Assembly (NCBI GenBank): GCA_902497145.1
Contig: CABVDR010000011.1
Location: forward strand, 1 to 52,959
DNA length: 52,959 nt
Source of the DNA: an uncultured Oscillospiraceae bacterium
Lineage (GTDB): Bacteria > Bacillota > Clostridia > Oscillospirales > Oscillospiraceae
Direction of reading: 5' to 3'
Position 1 is the first letter of the stretch. Each line of letters starts with the position of its first letter. The position numbers and the translations under genes are program-made. This document shows positions 1-6,824 of this stretch, piece by piece. Below the pieces are notes generated by a model. The model worked only from the letters and a program-made list of their open reading frames with translations, made no database searches and was not told the origin of the DNA.

Positions 1-891
1 GGCCTGTTCACTCCAGGCATAAAAATCCGTATCGGAAATGCGACTGGCTTTGATCCAGGCAAACCGTTTCTTATACTCCTTGCGGTAGGCCTTGAATACC
101 GGATCTTCAGACTGCTTCTTGGTCCACTGCTGGAAGGCGCCAGCCTCACGGCAGGTCTGCTGTCCTCTGGGCACCGGACGCTCACAGTACTCCGCACTGA
201 CCCGTCCGGTCTGGGGGAAGTAGCGGCCGCAGTTCTTGCAGCGCCGCACCGTAATGCCCCTCTCCACACAACTGCGCAGAGAATAGTCGATCATGTCCAG
301 AATGCTGGCGGAGTACAAAACCGGTGAACACCGCCCCGGCTCCACCGGCTCAAAGCTGAGCGGAATGGGGCGGAAGCGAAACAGGCTGGGATCCCTCGGA
401 CTATCGTGAAGATAATTCTTAGCCGCCTGCTGCTGTGGGTCGCGCCCTGCGCTGTCCACATCCAGAACTAAATCAAAGAATCGCTGCACCTGCTTCTGAT
501 AGAGGAGAAGCTGCTCCGGGAGATCCCGCAGTTCCGCCAACATCTGCTCATCCTCCGCGCTGCCCCGGTCACCATAGATCCCCATTCTGGAGAAACGGTC
601 ATACCAACGCACATACAGAAGCTCCAGATAGATATGCCGACTTTTCAGCTGGCCCAGTTCCACCATGGCCTCTGTGCCGGCATCCCGGTCAAACTCTGCA
701 ATCAGCCGACTCCAACGATCTGCGATCCGCTGGAGAATGGGTGTCAGTTCCCCACAATCCATCTCCAGAAAAGTGAGCAGGCTCTCCAGGAATGGAAACT
801 CCCGATCAACGGACGGTACTCCCTGTATGCCAGAGGCGTCACACTGAAAAAACTCCCGCTTTTCAGAGAAATACATTTTCACATACCACAT
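1..891 (-). CDS. DUF6076-like zinc-finger protein, partial (C-terminus beyond window)
   Basis: An open frame of 297 codons reads from ATG at 891 to the window edge without a stop. The start is supported by GAGGAG six bases upstream of the ATG. The visible C-terminal half has a cysteine cluster (CKNCGRYF, then YCERP and a further TC about ten residues on), which looks like a zinc-binding knuckle. The N-terminal half is helical and charged with no membrane segment. The arrangement recalls the DUF6076 family, found in clostridial mobile elements; that match is from memory. It is transcribed away from the mobilization genes and is probably cargo of the same element. Function is unknown. Confidence 0.7.
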   Translation of the reverse strand, partial: MWYVKMYFSEKREFFQCDASGIQGVPSVDREFPFLESLLTFLEMDCGELTPILQRIADRWSRLIAEFDRDAGTEAMVELGQLKSRHIYLELLYVRWYDRFSRMGIYGDRGSAEDEQMLAELRDLPEQLLLYQKQVQRFFDLVLDVDSAGRDPQQQAAKNYLHDSPRDPSLFRFRPIPLSFEPVEPGRCSPVLYSASILDMIDYSLRSCVERGITVRRCKNCGRYFPQTGRVSAEYCERPVPRGQQTCREAGAFQQWTKKQSEDPVFKAYRKEYKKRFAWIKASRISDTDFYAWSEQA

Positions 892-940
892 AGTCGGCTC
901 CTCAAAAATAGACTAATGCTAAATCAGAATTTCAATAGAC

Positions 941-969
941 TTGACAAACGTATTTTGGTGTGTTAAGAT
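941..969 (+). promoter_or_regulatory. Sigma-A-like promoter upstream of the mobile-element operon
   Basis: TTGACA at 941-946 and TAAGAT at 964-969 are separated by 17 bases in an AT-rich stretch. It points toward the structured leader and the HTH genes that start at 1396. No other gene lies between. Confidence 0.6.
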
Positions 970-1260
970 ACTCCCACAACGATGACTGTCTAATTAAAGT
1001 TACTATCAGTCTAACACCGGGAAGACAATTTGTCAATGAAAACTTTCCTTGTTCTCCTGGTACTGCACCTTGAAAACAGAATACCCATCACTAGAGATGA
1101 TACTCACCGGAGAAGTATTGCCATGACGCTGTTGTGGGCGAAACAGCCGAGCATGCCAAGGGGAAGCAAACGCCGCGCGTGTCAAACAAGGCCGCAGGGC
1201 AGGAACGGGTATGGTGATGGCCAGACACAGGCAAAAGACAGTCACCGTAAAAAAAGACCG

Positions 1261-1351
1261 CTGAACTGCTGCAACAGTTCAACGGCCTGCTGCGTTTCGG
1301 AAAACACAGCCCAATCTGTGTTCAGTTTATCAGAGGGACCTCCGAAACGCA
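1261..1351 (+). ncRNA. Structured untranslated leader (nested inverted repeats)
   Basis: The 970-1395 stretch contains no convincing gene but holds three inverted repeats. GAACTG 1263-1268 pairs with CAGTTC 1275-1280. TGCGTTTCGG 1291-1300 pairs with CCGAAACGCA 1342-1351. Inside that, AACACAG 1303-1309 pairs with CTGTGTT 1316-1322. They sit between the promoter at 941 and the first HTH gene, so they would be transcribed as a leader of about 420 bases. There is no clear T-tract, so attenuation is possible but not shown. It resembles no RNA family I can name. Confidence 0.4.
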
Positions 1352-1395
1352 AGAACAATTTTTCTCTGTACTTGAAAATGATCGGAGGTATTGAA

Positions 1396-1605
1396 ATGAA
1401 GATGTCAGTCTGTAAAAGCTACGGCGACCTGCCGCTGTTCCTCAACGCAAAACTGGTGGCACAGGTGCTGGGCGTGTCTATCTCCACCGCCTACGAGGTG
1501 ATGCACGAACCCGGTTTCCCGACACTCCGAGTGGGCAGCCGCATGGTGGTACCGAAAGAAAAGTTCATTCGGTGGGCGGAGGAACAGTCCGGAGGTGCGA
1601 AATGA
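1396..1605 (+). CDS. Excisionase-like helix-turn-helix DNA-binding protein (69 aa)
   Basis: A 69-residue protein with the excisionase/AlpA-type layout: the segment LNAKLVAQVLGVSISTAYE forms a MerR-like helix-turn-helix, followed by a wing (LRVGSRMVVPKEKFIRW). Such proteins bind att or promoter DNA and either direct excision by a tyrosine recombinase or regulate element genes. GGAGG at 1384-1388 fixes the start at 1396; the same frame is open further upstream but lacks a ribosome site and crosses the structured leader. Its stop overlaps the next start as ATGA, so the two are translationally coupled. The paired integrases at 5622-8425 are its natural partners. That it acts as an excisionase is inferred. 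Confidence 0.75.
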   Translation: MKMSVCKSYGDLPLFLNAKLVAQVLGVSISTAYEVMHEPGFPTLRVGSRMVVPKEKFIRWAEEQSGGAK

Positions 1606-2042
1606 GAAAGCAGAGCTGGACCAAGCGGGATCCCATCAAAAACTATTTCCCACTGCCCAACGAGATCTACGATCTGGGGCTGTCCCGCGGCGCGATCTCG
1701 GTGTACAGTTTCCTGCTCCGCCGGGAGGACCGCAGGACCTATCAGTGTCTGCTCAGCTACCGGGAGATCGGCGAGGGCGTGGGTATGTGCGTGACCACGG
1801 TACGCAAGTATGTGGCGGAGCTGGAGGAGCGGTCCCTCATTCGAACCGAGCGCACGACTGTTACCACCAAGGACGGCCGCAAGCGCAACGGCCGTTTGAT
1901 CTATCATATCCTGCCTATCCAGTTGGCCATCAATCAGTACTATGAGCGGCAGATGGACATAGCCGACCTGGCACTGGAACAGCAGAAAGCAAAGCAGCGT
2001 CTGGCCGCGCTGGAGAGAAAGGAGTGTGCATCCGGATGCTGA
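1602..2042 (+). CDS. Helix-turn-helix protein, replication-initiator N-terminal-like
   Basis: A 146-residue protein overlapping the upstream gene by four bases. Residues about 10-110 form a winged-helix fold: KNYFPLPNEIYDLGLS, then LSYREIGEGVGMCVTTVRKYVAELEERSLI, then a basic wing (DGRKRNGR). The opening PNEIYDLGLS.GAISVYSFLLR is typical of RepA-N/initiator-like HTH proteins of clostridial conjugative and mobilizable elements. It may start replication of the excised circle or regulate the operon. The C-terminal 35 residues are a charged helix. The initiator role is inferred; the DNA-binding fold is clear. Confidence 0.75.
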   Translation: MRKQSWTKRDPIKNYFPLPNEIYDLGLSRGAISVYSFLLRREDRRTYQCLLSYREIGEGVGMCVTTVRKYVAELEERSLIRTERTTVTTKDGRKRNGRLIYHILPIQLAINQYYERQMDIADLALEQQKAKQRLAALERKECASGC

Positions 2043-2407
2043 TGCAGGAACTGGGCCGTATCATACAAGAAGATCCCAACCTGTGCGCCATGGCTATGGT
2101 AGACAAGCGAAAGTACATCATCAGCAAGTGGAACGCCAGTCATAGTGAGCCCATCGACGAAGATGCTGTGGCACTGTTCCTCTGCGATGAGAACCGCGGC
2201 AACCTCACGGATGAGCAGAGAGCATTTGCGAAAGAGCGCTGTGCAGAATTTGAATTCTGCAATCAAGTCACCGCATTCCGGTTGTTTCAATGCGCCGAGA
2301 TGATGTGCCAGCATCTGGTGTCCGGCCCGGCGGAATACTTCCGGATTTTCCAGCCGCAGTGCGCCGTCCCCTGTGGCAGAGGAATCCCCCTTTGCAGCGG
2401 CCTGTGA
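2036..2407 (+). CDS. Hypothetical small element protein (123 aa)
   Basis: The frame runs 123 codons from ATG at 2036, overlapping the previous stop (ATGCTGA arrangement) with AGGAG eleven bases upstream. A GTG at 2024 in frame is less likely because the ribosome site would abut it. The protein is acidic and helical with several cysteines (LFLCDEN, KERCAEFEFC, FQCAEMMC) and no membrane segment. Codon use matches its neighbours, and it is the third gene of a coupled string. I recognise no family. Its position just before the candidate oriT suggests a role in element maintenance or transfer, which is speculative. Confidence 0.6.
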   Translation: MLMQELGRIIQEDPNLCAMAMVDKRKYIISKWNASHSEPIDEDAVALFLCDENRGNLTDEQRAFAKERCAEFEFCNQVTAFRLFQCAEMMCQHLVSGPAEYFRIFQPQCAVPCGRGIPLCSGL

Positions 2408-2536
2408 GGCGCTGTGTGCCCTCCTTCGGGGCAGGGCAGCGTCCCTGCCCCACCTGGGGCTTTCAAGGCGGATTTGGCCCGATTTCGGGCCAGGCTTTGG
2501 GACGGAGGCCGCGGGGGGACGAAGAGCAGGAGAAAC

Positions 2537-2592
2537 TGCCGGGGTCATGTGCCCCACGGCAGGGTCACAACTGCCCGCAGTGCGGGCAGTTG
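2537..2592 (+). other. Candidate origin of transfer (tandem hairpins)
   Basis: The 307-base gap before the MobC-like gene is GC-rich and carries two adjacent hairpins. CAACTGCCCGC at 2568-2578 and GCGGGCAGTTG at 2582-2592 form a perfect 11-bp stem with a 3-base loop. Just upstream TGCCGGGG and CCCCACGGCA (about 2537-2561) form a stem with one bulge. Inverted repeats directly upstream of a mobC-relaxase pair are the usual site of oriT in MOBP elements. No T-run follows, which argues against a terminator. The nick site cannot be identified. Confidence 0.45.
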
Positions 2593-2714
2593 CGGGGAAT
2601 GGACGAGGGTGTTCCAAAAACGAAAATTTCCTCATTAGGGGGTTCTCCCGGCACAAAACCCACGAATCACAAGAAGATTCAGGGCGTTCCTACGAAAAAA
2701 GGAGGTTTCAAAGC

Positions 2715-3125
2715 ATGGTTATCGGAAAAGAGAAATTTGCCCTCTGGATCACGCCAGAGGCTAAAAAAGAAGTGGAAGCTCACTACAAACAGGACAACTG
2801 CAAAAGCCAGAGCGAGTACATTGAGAAGGCTGTCCGATTCTATTCCGGCTATCTGGACACGAAACACGCGGAGGAGTATCTGCCTCGTATCCTCTCGGAT
2901 GTGCTGGAGGGAAAGCTGGGCGCCTTCGGAAAACGCATGGGGCATCTGCTCTTCAAGCAGGCAGTGGACCAGGATCTGATGGCGAATCTGCTTGCCAGCG
3001 ATATCAATGCAGACCTGGATACGCTGCAAAAACTTCGGGTGCGCTGCGTGAAAAATGTAAAAGAGACCAACGGGGAAATTGATTTCCAGGATGCGTTTCG
3101 GTTTCAGAAGAGGATTGAGGAATGA
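2715..3125 (+). CDS. MobC-like relaxosome accessory protein
   Basis: A 136-residue protein with GGAGG nine bases before ATG 2715; its stop overlaps the relaxase start by four bases. The N-terminus (KFALWITPEAKKEVEAHYKQDNCKS, then SEYIEKAVRFYSGYL) is a ribbon-helix-helix-like DNA-binding motif, and the rest is a long helical region. Small RHH proteins coded immediately before a relaxase typically bind oriT and help the relaxase melt and nick it. Many clostridial elements pair such a protein with MobP3. Assignment rests on context and the RHH-like pattern, not on a strict MobC signature. Confidence 0.65.
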   Translation: MVIGKEKFALWITPEAKKEVEAHYKQDNCKSQSEYIEKAVRFYSGYLDTKHAEEYLPRILSDVLEGKLGAFGKRMGHLLFKQAVDQDLMANLLASDINADLDTLQKLRVRCVKNVKETNGEIDFQDAFRFQKRIEE

Positions 3126-4912
3126 AGGGTCTCATTCAAAAGTCCGGCTACATCAAGCCGGGAAGCGGCGGCGGACACTACGCTGAGTACATCGCCACCC
3201 GAGATGGTGTGGAACTGATGGAACCCACGGCAGGCGGTGGTTACCTGGAGTACATTGCAGAGCGCCCCCGCTCTCACGGTCTGTTCTCTGCGGACGGTCC
3301 TGCCGATCTGGAGCAAACCATGGAGGAGATCAACGCACACGCCGGTCCGGTGTGGACCTTCATCTACTCGCTGAAGCGGGAGGATGCCGCACGGCTGGGC
3401 TACGAAAACGGTGAGAGCTGGCGCAGATTGCTGCTGGCCCATCAGACAGAACTGGCGGCGGCGATGAAAATTCCGCCCAGCAGCTTTCGATGGTGCGCCG
3501 CCTTCCATGATGAAAAACACCACCCCCACATCCACATGATAGCCTGGTCCAATGATCCAAAGCAGGGTTACCTGACCGAACGTGGCATTGAGCAGATGCG
3601 CTCCCAACTGTCCAACGATATCTTCCAGGACGAGTTGTTGTCCATCTATCAAGAGAAAGATCTGTCCTATCAGCAGGTGCGGGACGCGGCAATGGAAGCC
3701 ATGGGCCGTCTCATTCGAGAGATGAAGTCCGGTCTCTGCGACAGTCCTGTCATCGCCGGGCAGATGGAAACGCTGGTCGGAATGCTGGCGGAGGTCAAAG
3801 GTAAAAAGTTGTACGGCTATCTCAAAAAGCCAGTAAAGGCGCAAGTGGATGCCATCGTGGACGAACTGGCCAGGCTCCCAGAGGTGGCGGAGTGCTATGA
3901 ACAATGGAACCGGCTGCGGGATGAGCTGGAGCGGTATTACAAAGACACGCCGAGAGAACACAAGACTTTGTCACAGCAACAGGAGTTCAAAGCCATCAAG
4001 AACATGGTCGTCCGGGAGGCTGAAGGACTGCGCTTAGGTACTTTCACCTTCGAAGATACGACCATGAAAGACGAAGTGGATGAGGATCAGGAGGAGGTGT
4101 ACTACGCTTGGTCCTCCCGGTGGGAGATGGCGGAAGCCTATCAGAACGCGAAAGAAATCCTCTCTGTATATGAAAACACAGAGGAAGAAAAAGCGGAACA
4201 GGTGCAAGTACTGAAGAAACTCTGGGACGCAGGTTTTTCCGTGGCAGCACATCAGTTAGGAAAATGCTGGCGGGATGGTATGGGTGTGCTGCCGGATGAC
4301 GAACAGGCGGAGCTGTGGTTCCGCCGTGCAGCCGAAGCCGGTCATGACTTCTCACAGTACGCTCTTGGTAAGCTGCTACAAAGTCAAAAGCGGATGGAGG
4401 AAGCGGTGTCCTGGTATGAGAAAGCGGCGGCGCAGGGCAATCCCTACGCCGCCTACCGGCTGGGGAAACTGTATCTGGAGGGAACGGATGTCCTGAAGAA
4501 TGTAGCCAAGGCGGTAGAGTATCTGAGCGATGCCGCTCAAGAGGGTAACCAGTATGCGCAGTACACCCTGGGCAAGCTGTACCTCATTGGAGAGGATGTA
4601 GCTCGGGATCGAGAGCAGGCGTACCGCTGGTTCTGGGAATCCGCGTCCCAGGGAAATGAGTACGCCCAGTTCTTTCTGGATCACTTCAATGACAGCCGCA
4701 AGCCCAATGTGCTCCTCTCTGCCACCAAGCTGCTCCATCACATGGGCCGGATCTTTCAGGATAACTCCATTCCGCCTTGCCCGCCGAGCAGCCACAGAGC
4801 AGATCGCAAACTGCGCCAGAAGATCCGTCAGAAGAAGATTGCCATGGGCCACAAGCCGGATGATCATGAGGAGGAACAGAACACGGGTGGCATGACCATG
4901 GGCGGGATGTAG
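3122..4912 (+). CDS. MobP3-type relaxase with C-terminal Sel1-like repeats
   Basis: A 596-residue relaxase that would nick oriT and pilot single-stranded DNA. Residues about 1-200 carry the relaxase fold, with the metal-binding histidine cluster at 129-138 (HDEKHHPHIH, the HxH triad region). Residue Y10, Y20 or Y23 near the N-terminus could be the nicking tyrosine; which one is not clear. From about residue 370 to 560 there are at least five Sel1/TPR-like repeats of 36 residues with ALGKL, AAAQGNPYAAYRLGKLY and AAQEGNQYAQYTLGKLY. The start overlaps the MobC-like stop (ATGA). MobP3 relaxases with Sel1 tails are known in Firmicutes; the repeats probably dock a partner. No coupling protein or T4SS gene follows, so the element is mobilizable, not self-transmissible, within the visible part. 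Confidence 0.85.
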   Translation: MKGLIQKSGYIKPGSGGGHYAEYIATRDGVELMEPTAGGGYLEYIAERPRSHGLFSADGPADLEQTMEEINAHAGPVWTFIYSLKREDAARLGYENGESWRRLLLAHQTELAAAMKIPPSSFRWCAAFHDEKHHPHIHMIAWSNDPKQGYLTERGIEQMRSQLSNDIFQDELLSIYQEKDLSYQQVRDAAMEAMGRLIREMKSGLCDSPVIAGQMETLVGMLAEVKGKKLYGYLKKPVKAQVDAIVDELARLPEVAECYEQWNRLRDELERYYKDTPREHKTLSQQQEFKAIKNMVVREAEGLRLGTFTFEDTTMKDEVDEDQEEVYYAWSSRWEMAEAYQNAKEILSVYENTEEEKAEQVQVLKKLWDAGFSVAAHQLGKCWRDGMGVLPDDEQAELWFRRAAEAGHDFSQYALGKLLQSQKRMEEAVSWYEKAAAQGNPYAAYRLGKLYLEGTDVLKNVAKAVEYLSDAAQEGNQYAQYTLGKLYLIGEDVARDREQAYRWFWESASQGNEYAQFFLDHFNDSRKPNVLLSATKLLHHMGRIFQDNSIPPCPPSSHRADRKLRQKIRQKKIAMGHKPDDHEEEQNTGGMTMGGM

Positions 4913-4948
4913 GCGTATTAAAATCTGACATGCCAAAACAAAGATAAA

Positions 4949-5016
4949 AACCTCTTCACAGCCCAGAAATCTTTCTCAAAAAGTTTCAAATAAGGGCTGG
5001 ATATTGTAAAGAGGTT
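4949..5016. repeat. Nested inverted repeat between relaxase and small genes
   Basis: AACCTCTT 4949-4956 pairs with AAGAGGTT 5009-5016, and inside it CAGCCC 4959-4964 pairs with GGGCTG 4994-4999. The loop is AT-rich. There is no T-run at the distal side, so a simple terminator is unlikely; it may fold in the mRNA or be a protein site. Confidence 0.4.
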
Positions 5017-5053
5017 CGGGTATTGTGTGTTGCTGATAAGGAGGCGATGCGCA

Positions 5054-5359
5054 ATGAACGACTACATGAGAGCACTGCACCAGAGGTTCTTCCGGGAACC
5101 GAATGTGTCAGAGTTGGAAGAAGACATCGAGAACACCCGCCAGGAGGTCCGAGACTTCTTGGATAAGATGCAGCGCCGCAGGCTCATGCATCTGGTGGAC
5201 AGTCAGAATCTGTTGAAAGAAGAGATCTCCCTGGCCAGCTTTACCGCAGGATTCAAACTGGCCTGGGGGCTGAGCAAAGAACTGGAGGCGGACGGCCTGT
5301 ACTCCTTCGACGAGGAAGAGACTGAACGCGTCTGCCGCAGAATGGAACAGGAGGAGTGA
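5054..5359 (+). CDS. Small helical protein, DUF6809-like
   Basis: A 101-residue acidic, all-helical protein. A GGAGG sits nine bases before ATG 5054. The layout (N-terminal YMRALHQRFF, central LEEDIENTRQEVRDFLDKM, C-terminal SLASFTAGFKLAWGLSKEL) resembles the small DUF6809-type proteins common in clostridial mobile elements: a helical pair followed by a SFxxGFxLG-like motif. No catalytic residues are evident. It is followed by another small gene six bases on, and both lie just before the integrases. Function is unknown. Confidence 0.6.
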   Translation: MNDYMRALHQRFFREPNVSELEEDIENTRQEVRDFLDKMQRRRLMHLVDSQNLLKEEISLASFTAGFKLAWGLSKELEADGLYSFDEEETERVCRRMEQEE

Positions 5360-5364
5360 TTGAG

Positions 5365-5568
5365 ATGACAAATCGACTTCCCATTCAGCGGTGTCAGTAC
5401 TGTGGGTGCGAGGACATCGGTCTTGGCTGGCAGCACGGCGAAGCGCTGGTCACATTCAAGAAACACGGAATGCTGGGCAACCGACTGCGGTATCTGATCT
5501 GCCGCCGCTGCGGCGCTGTGCTCTACCAGTATGTGGCGGAGCCTTACAAGTATCCTCCTGTGAAATAG
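5365..5568 (+). CDS. Small zinc-ribbon protein (67 aa)
   Basis: A 67-residue protein with two CxxC pairs, CQYCGC near residue 9 and CRRCGAV near residue 45, spaced like a single zinc ribbon. GGAGGAG of the previous gene's last codons serves as the ribosome site for ATG 5365; a GTG at 5356 is in frame but would leave no spacing. Similar tiny ribbons occur beside integrases in Clostridia and are often named transcription-factor-like without evidence. A nucleic-acid-binding role is inferred from the fold only. Confidence 0.6.
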   Translation: MTNRLPIQRCQYCGCEDIGLGWQHGEALVTFKKHGMLGNRLRYLICRRCGAVLYQYVAEPYKYPPVK

Positions 5569-5621
5569 GCTACACAGTAACCGCACGACGAATGAAACTG
5601 AACGATTGGAGGTGAAACAAC

Positions 5622-6824
5622 ATGGCAAAGAGACGACCATCCGGGGACGGCATGGTACGAAAACGGGAAGACGGGCGTTGGGAAGGCCGCATCGTAGTGG
5701 GCCACAAGGCAAACGGCGAGCCCATCTTCCGGTATGTGCTGGCCAAAACCCAGAAAGAACTGCTGGCCAAGCTTCACCGTGACATGGATATCTATCAGGA
5801 CGCACAGCTCACCGAGGACAGCCGTATGACCCTGGGCGAGTGGCTGGATCGCTGGATGGAGGAGTACGGCTCCGTCACATTGCGGCCCAACACTCTGCGC
5901 AGCTACGAGCAGTACATCCGGTGCTATGTGAAGCCCTACCTGGGCGGCAAGATTGTCTCCCGGGTCACACGGCTGGACATCCAAAAACTGTACCGGAAGC
6001 TGAAAAAAGAAGGGCGTGTCCACGACCACCCGGAGTATGGGCACGAACTATCGGACAGCATGGTGCTCCGCATCCACGCCATGCTCCATCGCTGCCTCAA
6101 AGATGCGGAGCGGGACCACATCGTCCCCTATAACCCAACGGACGGCGTCAAGCTGCCCAAGAGCAACTACAAACCCAAGCAGGTTCTCGATCGAGAGCAG
6201 ATGGATGCCTTCCTGGCGGCAGTGGACAAGAACGAAATCTGGCGGGACTTCTTCTACACGGAGTTGACCACTGGCCTGCGTCGAGGTGAGATCTGTGGTC
6301 TCATGTGGAGGGACTTTGATGAGAACGCCGGGACACTGAAAATCCTCCGCTCGGTGAATGTACCTAAGCGGGGTGAAATGGAGATCGGCGAGACCAAGAC
6401 TGAGAGGGGCAGACGCACCATCCGTCTGCCCCCCAGTACTGTCCAGCGATTAAAGGAGAGGAAAAAACACGCAATCAGTCAGTGGATCTTCCCGGAACCA
6501 CTGGCTCCAGAGAAACCGGTGCGCCCCAGTGCCGCCTACTACTGGATGAAGGTGCTGTTGAAAGAGGCGGGATTGCCGCACATCAGATTCCATGATTTGC
6601 GTCACACCTTCGCTACCCACGCCCTGGCCAGCGGCGTAGATGCCAAGACTCTCTCCGGCATCCTTGGACACACCAACGCATCGTTCACGATTGATACCTA
6701 CACGCATGTGACGCTGGACATGCAGAGAGCCGCCAGCGATGTAGTTGGCGGCTTCCTCAAAAATCTATTGGGAGAGGAGTTGAACCCATGGCAAGGAAAC
6801 GAAAAAGCGGAACCGGCACCATAA
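5622..6824 (+). CDS. Tyrosine recombinase / integrase (first of a tandem pair)
   Basis: A 400-residue phage-type integrase. Residues about 8-52 are the AP2-like arm-binding domain (DGRWEGRIVVG), 70-165 the SAM-like core-binding domain, and 185-375 the catalytic domain. All expected catalytic residues are visible: R220 (TGLRRGE), H324 and R327 (HDLRH), H350 (LGHT) and Y360 (DTYTH). GGAGG lies nine bases before ATG 5622. The 3' end overlaps the second integrase by 37 bases. It would integrate and excise the element; the target cannot be told from this window because the left end is missing. Confidence 0.92.
   Translation: MAKRRPSGDGMVRKREDGRWEGRIVVGHKANGEPIFRYVLAKTQKELLAKLHRDMDIYQDAQLTEDSRMTLGEWLDRWMEEYGSVTLRPNTLRSYEQYIRCYVKPYLGGKIVSRVTRLDIQKLYRKLKKEGRVHDHPEYGHELSDSMVLRIHAMLHRCLKDAERDHIVPYNPTDGVKLPKSNYKPKQVLDREQMDAFLAAVDKNEIWRDFFYTELTTGLRRGEICGLMWRDFDENAGTLKILRSVNVPKRGEMEIGETKTERGRRTIRLPPSTVQRLKERKKHAISQWIFPEPLAPEKPVRPSAAYYWMKVLLKEAGLPHIRFHDLRHTFATHALASGVDAKTLSGILGHTNASFTIDTYTHVTLDMQRAASDVVGGFLKNLLGEELNPWQGNEKAEPAP

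Noticed and set aside
435..966. Three plus-strand ORFs of 60-113 codons
   Set aside because: They lie antisense to the well-formed minus-strand DUF6076-like frame, have no ribosome sites and read as low-complexity shadows.
1030..1395. N-terminal extension of the excisionase-like ORF
   Set aside because: It crosses the structured leader, lacks a ribosome site, and its sequence has no domain; GGAGG before 1396 marks the real start.
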